DNA from: Arcanobacterium pinnipediorum
Lineage (GTDB): Bacteria; Actinomycetota; Actinomycetes; Actinomycetales; Actinomycetaceae
Direction: 5' to 3'
DNA: 64,000 nucleotides
Assembly: GCF_023973165.1 (NCBI RefSeq)
Contig: NZ_CP099547.1
Coordinates: 1,860,001-1,924,000, forward strand
The position numbers and the translations under genes are program-made. This document shows positions 17,416-26,500 of this stretch, one piece after another. The notes beneath the pieces were generated by a model, which saw only the letters and a program-made list of their open reading frames with translations, made no database searches and was not told the DNA's origin. Numbering within the stretch: position 1 is the first letter of the stretch; each line of letters begins with the position of its first letter.

Positions 17416-17439
17416 CTCCGCTGGCACCACTCAATAGCT

Positions 17440-17484
17440 AAGGACGCGATAACGATCAAACCAATCGTTATCGCGTCCTTTTCA
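17440..17484. terminator. Bidirectional terminator between surface protein gene and gatD
   Basis: A perfect 17-bp inverted repeat (AAGGACGCGATAACGAT and its complement) with a CAAACCA loop, followed by TTTTC. It separates convergent genes ending at 17415 and 17501. Confidence 0.85.
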
Positions 17485-17500
17485 TTCCACCAAACGTGAC

Positions 17501-18328
17501 TCACATTCGCCGAATAAACTCTTCACGTTCGGCACGTAGATCTGCCACGCCGGGTACCTCCACGGCCGGCAATTCAGCTACGTCAACCCCGGTTGCCATC
17601 GAAATGAGCATATCGGCAAGCTGGGGATTACGTGCCAAAACTGGCCCATGCATATATGTGGCAAAAATAGAACCCTGCACAACGCCGTCGATCCGCCGAC
17701 CATCGACCTCAGTTACGTAACCCTGCGGTGTCCCTTCCAAAACAGTGTCCGGATCTAGCTCACGCGAATCGTTAGTTTGTACCGGAGCAACACCGGGTAC
17801 ACCGTTGCCCGTACCGAAAGAAACAAAACCAAACGGTGTTGCATCTGGACCAAGCGCTGTGCCACCACCATGATTTTCAAAACCATAAAGAGTTTCAGTT
17901 ACTCCACGGCCAACGAGTCCCGGCCCGGGTTCACTGCGCAACTCACCGATCGCACGCAATCCTTGCGGAAGAGTGACGACGTCGAGCAGGCCAGCACCCG
18001 CGGTTTTCGTTCCCGCTGCGTCAGTATAGTAGGTGCCGAGCACCTGCAACGCTGCACAGATAGCTAAAACGGGCCGGCCAGCCGCCACAGCACGAGCCAA
18101 TCCGTGATCGGTTGTGAGTTTGCGAGCCGCAATGCTCTGCGCAATATCTTCACCACCGCCTAGAGTATAGATATCGAGAGAATCTGGGATAGCATCATCA
18201 ATCCCAACATGGACAATCTCGGCATCAACCCCGCGAGCCTGGGCTCGAAACGCTAAAATCTCCGCATTACCCGAATCACCATAGGTGCCCAGCACTTCAG
18301 GAAGAATAACTCCAATACGCAAACTCAT
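17501..18328 (-). CDS. gatD: GatD, glutaminase subunit of lipid II isoglutaminyl synthase
   Basis: 275 residues. GatD supplies ammonia from glutamine to MurT, which amidates D-Glu of the peptidoglycan stem in lipid II at the cytoplasmic membrane. The fold is a class I (CobB/CobQ-like) amidotransferase: LPEVLGTYGDSGNAEIL at the N-terminus, YTLGGGEDIAQS, the nucleophile Cys91 in VLAICAALQ, and a histidine in the C-terminal YMHGPVLARNP. The start ATG 18328 overlaps the murT stop by 4 nt, the usual coupled murT-gatD arrangement. Confidence 0.92.
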   Translation of the reverse strand: MSLRIGVILPEVLGTYGDSGNAEILAFRAQARGVDAEIVHVGIDDAIPDSLDIYTLGGGEDIAQSIAARKLTTDHGLARAVAAGRPVLAICAALQVLGTYYTDAAGTKTAGAGLLDVVTLPQGLRAIGELRSEPGPGLVGRGVTETLYGFENHGGGTALGPDATPFGFVSFGTGNGVPGVAPVQTNDSRELDPDTVLEGTPQGYVTEVDGRRIDGVVQGSIFATYMHGPVLARNPQLADMLISMATGVDVAELPAVEVPGVADLRAEREEFIRRM

Positions 18329-19692
18329 AAGTCATATCCTCGTTTCCTTAACGCCACGAGAGTATCTCGGAAAGACGTATAGTTGAGCACGACGTCGACC
18401 TCGCCTGGCTCGGTAGCAAGAATCGCCGCGACCGGATCGGCAACAAATTCGGCGTCGACCCCGGCATAGTGCAGACGAACGTTTAAATCTGCACCGCGCT
18501 GCCCACACGCCCATACTCGTCGGCCATGCAACTCGGAAAACTCAACATCCCATAGCCACGACAAATCCACCCCATCGGCGACTTGCCCATTAATGCCGAC
18601 CACAAGAGAAGCATCCGTGCGCAACATAGTCAACGATTCTTGCCACCCGGCTGGATTCTTTGCCAAAAGCAACCGCACATTACGTCCCTCAATAGTGACA
18701 TTGGCATAACGGCCTGCAACCGAGGAAACCTTTGCGATTCCACGTCCAGCCGCAGCAGGTTTAACACCAATAGCACAAGCAGCCGCCAGAGCCTGGGTAG
18801 CATTGGAACGATTAGCACGCCCCGGAAGCTGAACAAACACATTCGTTGTTCCATGAGGACCATGAATATCCATCGGTGAACCCGGCTGGAAATCACAACT
18901 AGGTGCCGACCATGACCAATGCGGATAAGGGCGAGCAAAAGAATGAACGTCAGTAGCATCCGAAGAACCATCGGCATCTAGCGAGATCGCCCGCCACCAC
19001 ACGTGAGTATCATGACCCGAAGCAAACGGAACGTGGGTATCGGAACGTCGATGAACGTCGTCGTCGCCATAAACAATGATCCCGCCGGTGCGCGGAGAAG
19101 TCAGCGAATCCCCAGACCACCCTTGCCCGGCAGCAACCCATACAGGATTCTCCGAATCCCAAGCGGCGGAGGTAATAAGGGGATCGTCGATATTGGCGAC
19201 GACGGTGGCCGATTTATGATCGTTGATCGCCTGGCGTAAGCGTTGTTCGATAATGGAGATTTCACCAACACGATCGAGCTGATCGCGGCTCAAATTCAGG
19301 TAAACAAAGACGTCGGGATCAACTTCGTTAGCTACCTGAGGGATCCACATTTCATCTACTTCGAGTACGGCGACGTCGGCGTTCGGATTTTCGAGAACAG
19401 CGGCTAAGATGCCGGGCCGCATATTATCGCCACCACGATTCGTGGCGACGGTGAGCCCGCCGGCGGCAATAGCCTCAGTAATCATTCGGGTAGTGGTGGA
19501 TTTGCCGTTGGTGCCGGTAACGATAATGACCTTCATGTTGGAGGTGATGTCGCGCAGCAGGCGGGGAGAAATTGTGGAAGCGACCCGGCCGCCAATCATG
19601 CCGCCAGAGCCGCGGCCAGTGATGCGCGAGGCGGTTGCGGCGAGGCGTCCAGCGACGATGCCGGCAGTGTTTCGTAAGCCAAGAAATCTCAT
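18325..19692 (-). CDS. murT: MurT, Mur-ligase-like subunit of lipid II isoglutaminyl synthase
   Basis: I choose ATG 19692 (455 residues, MRFLGLRNTAGIVAGRLAA); the frame runs open to 19827 but that extension is translated tandem repeat. The ATP site VTGTNGKSTTTRMI and the DEMWIPQVANEVDPDVFVYLNLSRDQLDR segment are Mur-ligase central-domain motifs, and the C-terminal GYDL end couples to gatD. The cysteine zinc ribbon found in some Firmicute MurT proteins is not evident here. With GatD it amidates lipid II. Core cell-wall gene, probably essential. Confidence 0.92.
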   Translation of the reverse strand: MRFLGLRNTAGIVAGRLAATASRITGRGSGGMIGGRVASTISPRLLRDITSNMKVIIVTGTNGKSTTTRMITEAIAAGGLTVATNRGGDNMRPGILAAVLENPNADVAVLEVDEMWIPQVANEVDPDVFVYLNLSRDQLDRVGEISIIEQRLRQAINDHKSATVVANIDDPLITSAAWDSENPVWVAAGQGWSGDSLTSPRTGGIIVYGDDDVHRRSDTHVPFASGHDTHVWWRAISLDADGSSDATDVHSFARPYPHWSWSAPSCDFQPGSPMDIHGPHGTTNVFVQLPGRANRSNATQALAAACAIGVKPAAAGRGIAKVSSVAGRYANVTIEGRNVRLLLAKNPAGWQESLTMLRTDASLVVGINGQVADGVDLSWLWDVEFSELHGRRVWACGQRGADLNVRLHYAGVDAEFVADPVAAILATEPGEVDVVLNYTSFRDTLVALRKRGYDL

Positions 19693-19716
19693 GAGGATTA
19701 TTCTACTGCACCTGTG

Positions 19717-19800
19717 AGGTGGCTGGAATATGCTCAGGTGGGTGGCCTGGAATATGCTCAGGTAGGTGGCCAGGAATATGCTCAGGTAGGTGGCGGGGGA
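19717..19800. repeat. 24-bp tandem repeat, about 3 copies
   Basis: GGAATATGCTCAGGT recurs at 19725, 19749 and 19773 with GGTGGC spacers, period 24. It lies between the divergent murT and oxidoreductase genes, where promoters are expected. Copy number could vary between strains. Confidence 0.75.
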
Positions 19801-19900
19801 TTTGCTGGCGCGCACACCGGCCCGCATTCATTCATATCTGTGGTGTCGGTGCAATAATTGTTCAAGATGCAACGTCTATTATCAACCGAGGGGGAAGCTC

Positions 19901-21094
19901 GTGCGGAAATCGTATTCGGCTCAACAGAAATTGCGTGCTGGTGTGATTGGTGCCGGCGCTCGTTCACATTTGGCGCTTAAATGTGAAACGGAGGCTAATA
20001 ATTGCACGATTGTTGGAGTGTGCGATCCGAGCTTGGACGCGCCGCGACGAGTGGCGTTGCGGTTGGGCCGTGAGCTGCCGATTTATTCAACTGTGGACGA
20101 GCTTGTGGCGGCCGGTATTGATATTGCGTTCGTGACTTCTCCTGACGATACTCATCACGAGGTTACGGTTGCTTTGCTGCGGGCGGGAGTGGCTGTTTAT
20201 TTAGAAAAACCGTTAGCGATCACGATGGTGGGGGCGAACGAGATTCTCCAGGTAGCTTACGAAACGAAGACTCCGCTTTACGTTGGGCATAACATGCGGC
20301 ACATGAATGTGGTGCGCCAAATGCGTGAGATTATTGCGCGCGGTGAGATCGGTGAAGTTAAGGCGATTTGGTGCCGGCATTTTGTTGGCTCTGGTGGCGA
20401 TTTTTATTTCAAAGATTGGCATTCACAACGCGCGCATGTCAATAGCTTGTTGTTGCAAAAAGCGGCGCACGATATTGATGTGATTCATTGGCTGGCTGGC
20501 GCGTACACCGATTCTGTGGTGGGAATGGGTGGCTTGACGTTATACGATCAAATCCAAGATCGTGGCGGTCAGGGCGATAAGTTGATGCATGAATGGCATA
20601 GTTTGAAGAATTGGCCACCGTTAGCTCAAACAGGGATGGCAGACGTGATCGACGTCGAAGATTTGTCGATGATGTTGATGCATTTAGAATCTGGGGTTTT
20701 CGCCTCCTACGAACAGTGCCACTATACGCCTGATTATTGGCGGAACTATACAGTTATTGGGACCGCTGGCCGGGTGGAGAATTTTGGTGACGGTGAAGGT
20801 GGCGTTATTCGAGTGTGGAATCAGCGCACGTTCTATAACCCGGACGGCGATGTGCAATATCCGATTGTCGGGGATGCTCGTGGCCATGATGATGCCGATC
20901 AGCTCACTGTCAATGAGTTTGTGCGGTTCGTGCGCGAAGGCGCTGTAACAGATACTTCACCGCTAGGTGCTTGGCATGCGGTGGCAGCAGGAATTGCAGC
21001 AACTGATTCGTTACGTAATGGGTCGAATGCGCGGAAAATTGATTTCCCGGCGGAACATATTCAGCAATATTTTGCCGATAATCAGCCGGCGTAG
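19901..21094 (+). CDS. Gfo/Idh/MocA-family NAD(P)-dependent oxidoreductase
   Basis: I choose GTG 19901 (397 residues) because GGGGGAAG lies just upstream and the frame before it is repeat sequence. The N-terminal Rossmann fold has LRAGVIGAGARSHLALKCE and VGVCDPS, followed by the family motif EKPLAIT (lysine in EKP) and a C-terminal beta domain with DIDVIHWLAG. Such enzymes oxidise or reduce sugars and polyols such as inositol; the substrate cannot be told from sequence. It stands alone, divergent from murT. Confidence 0.85.
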   Translation: MRKSYSAQQKLRAGVIGAGARSHLALKCETEANNCTIVGVCDPSLDAPRRVALRLGRELPIYSTVDELVAAGIDIAFVTSPDDTHHEVTVALLRAGVAVYLEKPLAITMVGANEILQVAYETKTPLYVGHNMRHMNVVRQMREIIARGEIGEVKAIWCRHFVGSGGDFYFKDWHSQRAHVNSLLLQKAAHDIDVIHWLAGAYTDSVVGMGGLTLYDQIQDRGGQGDKLMHEWHSLKNWPPLAQTGMADVIDVEDLSMMLMHLESGVFASYEQCHYTPDYWRNYTVIGTAGRVENFGDGEGGVIRVWNQRTFYNPDGDVQYPIVGDARGHDDADQLTVNEFVRFVREGAVTDTSPLGAWHAVAAGIAATDSLRNGSNARKIDFPAEHIQQYFADNQPA

Positions 21095-21305
21095 TTAGTG
21101 CCTGGGTAGATTGTGGGTGTTTGGCGGAGTTGATGCTCGATGGAGTTGATGCGCGGTGTTTGGCTTGGATTTGGTGAGTAATTTGCTCCCGGTGGAGTGG
21201 GTGCTCGATGGCCGCACAGTAACTCGCGGTCGGCATTGCGAGCATTGTCTGATATTATGACTGGTTTTGATCGTGATTTTGGTTAGTGTGCGCCTAGAGT
21301 TGTTA

Positions 21306-21371
21306 CAAAACCGGGGTATATGGGGTGATCACCCCGTATATGAGGACATCGCCCCATATACCCCGGTTTTG
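21306..21371. repeat. 66-bp near-perfect inverted repeat
   Basis: Two 24-nt arms beginning CAAAACCGGGGTATATGGGG, one mismatch, around an 18-nt centre. The left arm and centre also contain the 14-bp palindrome GGGGTGATCACCCC, and GTATATG occurs three times. There is no strong T-run after either arm beyond GGTTTTG. It could be a bidirectional terminator, a regulator-binding site or a structural DNA hairpin. The rest of the 420-bp gap 21095-21515 shows only short GGAGTTGATG repeats near 21120 and a GCCCGG/CCGGGC hairpin at 21485-21510. Confidence 0.8.
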
Positions 21372-21515
21372 CGACACATAAACAGCGGTCTTAGCCCGAT
21401 GTGCACGAGGAATCGCCCGTTAAGTCTGGATTTATAGGTCTAAGTCTGTAGTTTATTGGCCGAAGTCTGAAACTGAGATGGAAAATGCCCGGATCCTGCG
21501 ACCCGGGCATAAAAA

Positions 21516-23147
21516 GGCTCTTCGCGTTTTGGCGGGGTGTGGAGATGCAGAAGTGGTGAAGGTAGTTCATGCTTAGAGTGTGAATCAAAAACTTGAACGT
21601 ACCTTCACCGCTTATGATCCTACCGTAATTCTTGCTCGGCTTGTGAGTTTGAAAGATATTCGCGTCTTGGCGTATCACCGTCATGGCTCTCAACAGGAAA
21701 TCGAAATTGAACAAGTCCTTAAGAGACCAACATGCCCACGTTGTGAAAGTCTTGCACGCGTTAAAGAAAGGCCAAGAGTACGGTATATAGATTTACCTGT
21801 CTATGGTCGGTCTATGAGCTTGTTATGGCGTAAGCACCGCTGGTATTGTCCAAACGTTGCATGTGATGTTGGTTCATGGACAAGTCAAGATAAACGTATT
21901 GCTGCTCAACGTTGCCAGATGACTACCAGGGCAGCTAAATGGGCGACCCAGCAAGTAGGCATGGGACGAACAATTAGCGAAGTCGCAGCTGAACTTGGTT
22001 GTTCTTGGCACACAGTCAATGATGCAGTAACTATGTATGGTCAAGTGTTACTACAAGCAGACCGTAAGCGTTTAAACAAGACTCACGCAATCGGGCTTGA
22101 TGAAACAAGTTTCGTTCGCATACAAGGACACCGCACAAGTTATGTCACTACGGTATGTGACGTCGAGCATCATCAAATCATTGATATTATCCCAAGCTGT
22201 AACTACATAGACGTAGCCCGCTATTTAAAAGACCAGCCCAACGCTTGGAAAGCACGAATCCGCTATGCCACTTTAGACATGAGCCCAACATACCGTGCTG
22301 TGTATAACGTGGTATTACCCCAGGCAACTCAAATAGCTGATCATTTCCATGTGATTACGTTAGCCAATCGTGTGTTAGATACTGTACGTAGACGCGTACA
22401 AAATCAGACCTTGGGACACCGTGGGCATAAAAAAGATCCTTTATACAAGATTCGGCGTTTACTGACATATGGTAGTGAAAAACTACTGCCAGCAATGGTC
22501 CAGCGTCTAGAAAGCATGCTTGTGTTAGGAGATCCTCACGCTGAAGTAGCGATTGCGTATCGGATAAAAGAACGCTTACGAGAGTTTTATCAGCAAACAG
22601 ATCTTGGTGTTGCGACCACCATGCTTGCAGAATTGATACAAACATGCCTGGATGTGGCTATGCCCCCAGAAATTCAGCAGCTAGGACGCACGCTACAACG
22701 ATGGCAGCTTCAAATCTTGGCGTATCATCAAACGCATCTTTCTAATTCCATCACCGAGGCGTTAAACAATCTCATCAAACGTATTAAACGTATCGGATTT
22801 GGGTTCACGAATTTCAACAACTATCGCATTCGTGCATTACTGTATGCCGGTAAACCTAACTGGAGACTGCTGCATAATATCTTCGTGTAACCTGTTTACC
22901 AGTGAGAAGATCACAAGGCATTTTCTATCATCGAGTGTTGCTCGCACTAACACCAACGGGTTAACAAAGACAATGTATGTTGCTTACTTTTGTATAGTTA
23001 TTCCGGGCCACTAAAAATCTCATCACCACCACATTAACGCCAACGAAAACACAGCTGCTAACTTTAAAATCACTACACCAGCACCTGATACTAGGCCAGT
23101 AAACCCACCGAGTAACAACGTTTCACCCCGCCAAAACGCGAAGAGCC
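21516..23147 (+). mobile_element. ISL3-family element, copy A
   Basis: 1632 bp with 24-bp perfect terminal inverted repeats starting GGCTCTTCGCGTTTTGGCGG, and an 8-bp target duplication CATAAAAA (21508-21515 and 23148-23155). 8-bp duplications are typical of ISL3. It is essentially identical to copy B at 37775. The insertion target is the T-run of the tRNA-Arg terminator. About 255 bp after the transposase stop are non-coding. Confidence 0.95.
21580..22890 (+). CDS. ISL3-family transposase (copy A)
   Basis: 436 residues from a GTG start. The N-terminal zinc-finger-like region (CPRCESLARVKERPRVRYIDLPVYGR, then YCPNVACDVGSWT) and HTH (RTISEVAAELGCSWHTVNDAV) are followed by the ISL3 DDE catalytic core (IGLDETSFVRIQGHR; ATLDMSPTYR; ADHFHVI; SNSITEALNNLIKRIKRIGFGF). 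Intact and identical in protein to the copy at 37839, so it is probably active or recently so. Confidence 0.95.
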   Translation: MNQKLERTFTAYDPTVILARLVSLKDIRVLAYHRHGSQQEIEIEQVLKRPTCPRCESLARVKERPRVRYIDLPVYGRSMSLLWRKHRWYCPNVACDVGSWTSQDKRIAAQRCQMTTRAAKWATQQVGMGRTISEVAAELGCSWHTVNDAVTMYGQVLLQADRKRLNKTHAIGLDETSFVRIQGHRTSYVTTVCDVEHHQIIDIIPSCNYIDVARYLKDQPNAWKARIRYATLDMSPTYRAVYNVVLPQATQIADHFHVITLANRVLDTVRRRVQNQTLGHRGHKKDPLYKIRRLLTYGSEKLLPAMVQRLESMLVLGDPHAEVAIAYRIKERLREFYQQTDLGVATTMLAELIQTCLDVAMPPEIQQLGRTLQRWQLQILAYHQTHLSNSITEALNNLIKRIKRIGFGFTNFNNYRIRALLYAGKPNWRLLHNIFV

Positions 23148-23150
23148 CAT

Positions 23151-23185
23151 AAAAATTCGACTCAGCGGGATAATTCACCACTGAG
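23151..23185 (-). terminator. tRNA-Arg terminator, split from downstream DNA by ISL3
   Basis: On the minus strand CTCAGTGG ... CCGCTGAG forms an 8-bp stem with a G-T pair, followed by TCGAATTTTT. The T-run is part of the CATAAAAA target duplication of ISL3 copy A. Confidence 0.75.
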
Positions 23186-23193
23186 CCGAAGAG

Positions 23194-23266
<73 letters not shown>

Positions 23267-23537
23267 AGCGTTCCTTGGAACGTCCTCTAGCTTACAACTA
23301 TTTTTTCTCAGATGCGAACTAGAAAACGTGGCATAGGAAACACTTCCATTTGAAGGAGAAAATAGGCAGCTAAAGAAACGTGTATTGAACGATTCCAGGC
23401 GAACAAAGGCGACACATGTTTTTTCTATTTCCCAATTACTGTGTCATGATTCATCGACTTTGAGTTAAAGTCTATTTTGGTAGAAATTATGGAGCTGTCA
23501 GCGCAGACAGTTTTATCGCAAGCAAAGGAGCTTGGTA

Positions 23538-26500
23538 ATGAGATACCAGACGCGGAAAAATTCACGTCTATTCAACATCACAGTAGCCTTGGTTGCTTGT
23601 GCAATACCAGTAGCGATGATGCCGCAGATTGCACTAGCACAACCGGGGCAAGCACAAACAGGGCAAGCACAACCGGGGCAAGCAGAAACAGTAACGGTGC
23701 AGGCATCTGCTGATTCCACGCTACAATCGTGGGCGGATGAAAAAGTTCATAGCATGAACGCAAAACCCTATATTGCTGCGTTACAGCCGCAAGGGCACGG
23801 GATTTTTGGTGAGCGTTTTGAATCAACAGACACCACAGATGGAACAGATGCAAAAACTGCGATGATCACCTTCGATCTATCAGGTTTGAATCAGATACCA
23901 CAAAACGCGACTCTTGATTTGACGTATCTAGGATGGGCTGGCGGGCATGTTCCACAGGCAGATGATACGAATACGATCACAATCGTCGCTGTTGACGATC
24001 ACATCTGTACAAATAACGCTCAATCGTGCGCTACTGGAGAAGCAACATGGGCAACACGGCCACGATTTAATGGAGAAGATGGCCGCGCTGTTGCAGTATC
24101 TCAACCTTTCGCATTTGGAAACGAACGCTACAGTGACCACATGAATGTGCACAATCCAACCACGGTGTCGGTAGACGTAACCGCAATTCTTGCTAAGGAA
24201 TTTGCTAGCGGCGACGATCATAAGATGGTTACCTTGATGGTTGGCGAAAACAAGCATTACGATATGCGTTTTGCCAGTACTGAAGGTGTTGGAACATTCA
24301 ACGGCGCAACCAGTGACATGGCACCGAAACTACGTCTGACGATGCCAGAAAAAGACAGTTATTTATCAGTCAATGCGCCAGATAAGAACCGCTATCAAAT
24401 CGGTGAACCTTTCGATCCAGCCGGTATGGAAGTCAAAATAATTTCACGTACGAACAATACTGAAACGATTTTGACCCCAGACCAGTACACCGTCACAGGT
24501 ATCGACTATGACGTCAACCAAGTCGGCGCACACGCCATCACTGTTACCGCGAACGACGACGAAACTCTCACCACCACATTCTTGGTCTACACGCTGGGAG
24601 AGACAACTGACGAAGGTGAGCTTTCCACCGCGGACGATGACATGTTGTGGTACACCAAACCTGCCTCTCAAACTAAACTTCGGCTCAGTGCTGGAAGTGT
24701 AGGAGAAGGAGAGAATAACCGCTGGCAGCAAACTACTCTTCCGATCGGCAACGGAAAGATTGGCGGAACTGTTTGGGGTGAAGTCGGAGTTGAGCGCATA
24801 ACGTTCAATGAAGAAACGTTATGGACAGGCGGCCCTGGAACCGTTGATGACTACAATGGTGGAAATAACGAGAACAAAGGACGAGAAGGCGTACGCCTGC
24901 GTGAACTCAACCGCCAGTTACAAGATGGTGCAGACACCGTCGATCCGGGAGCGCTTACTGGTGGTGAGGATGCTCGCCAGCAAGGATCCTACCAAAACTG
25001 GGGAAATATCGAGATCGACTATGGGTTTGGTGACGATGCACAATACACCAACTATCGTCGAGATCTTAACCTCAGCAAAGGGCTTGCAACGGTCGGTTTC
25101 ACCCATAACGGCACTGATTACACCCGCGAATATTTCGCCTCAAATCCAGATGATGTGATGGTTGCTCGTCTAACAGCCAACGGCGACGAGGAGCTCAACC
25201 TTACTATTTCTCTCAATGCCAACCCGGGTTTTTCCAAAAAAGATGCTTCGAGCACAGTAAACGCTGACATTCTCACTGTTCGCGGTGCGTTAGGCAACAA
25301 CGGATTGATCTACAACTCCAAGATCAAAGCCGTCACAGATTCGGGAACAATTGGCGCAAGTAGCAATGGTCAGGCACTTACTGTTTATGGAGCACGTGAG
25401 GTTATCCTCTATATTGCCGCAGCTACCGATTTCGAGTACGACTACCCACGCTACCGTACCGGTGAAGATGCCGCCGCAGTTGATGCTCGCGTTGCACAAA
25501 GCGTACAAAAGGCGGCAAACAAAGGCTACGGAAAAGTGCGATCCGACCATATCGCTGACCATTCATCTCTCTACTCGCGTCTCACACTTGACCTTGGCCA
25601 ACATGAGACAGACGGCACGAAGCTCACCACCGAAGAACTTCTTGACGCATACAGTGCTGGAACAGCAACTACGGCTCAAAAACGCGAACTCGAAACCGCC
25701 GTCTATCAATATGGCCGGTACTTACAGATCGGTTCGTCTCGTGAAAACAGCCCATTGCCAGCAAATCTTCAAGGCATCTGGTCGTCCACAGCCGATGATA
25801 ACGCACACGGGCGTACCCCGTGGGGTTCAGATTTCCACATGAACGTCAATTTACAAATGAACTATTGGCCAACCTACTCAGCGAACTTAGCAGAACTAGC
25901 TCAGCCAGTTATTACGTATGCTGCGGGCTTGGTTGAACCAGGACGTGAAACAGCACGAATCTATGCTGGTGCACATACTCAACCAGGTACTCCACCAGGT
26001 GAAGGCGCTGGCTACATGGCTCACACCGAAAACACCGCTTACGGTTGGACAACGCCGGGCGCTGCATTCTCATGGGGATGGAGTCCGGCAGCAATGCCGT
26101 GGTTACTACAAAATGTGTATGAAGCATACGAGTATGGCGGGGATCTCAACCAGTTGCGTACCGAGATTTATCCACTGTTGAAAGAAGAGTCAAACTTCTA
26201 TGTTGATTACATGTTGCATAAAGGCTTCCTGCCAGCAGCTGACGGTCAGCCACGCCTAACCACCGGCGTTGCCTACTCGGCAGAACACGGACCTTTAGGA
26301 ACTGACGGTAACACCTATGAAAGCTCTCTCGTATGGCAAATGCTAAATGACGCTATCGAATCAGCGCAGGCACTCGACGTCGACGATCACTTAGTAGGAA
26401 ACCTGGATAACTGCCGGGTCGAAAACTGGGCAAAAGATAACAACGGCGAATTTAGCGATTCGCAAGCAAACCGGTCTTGGATGTGTGCGCAAAGCCTACT

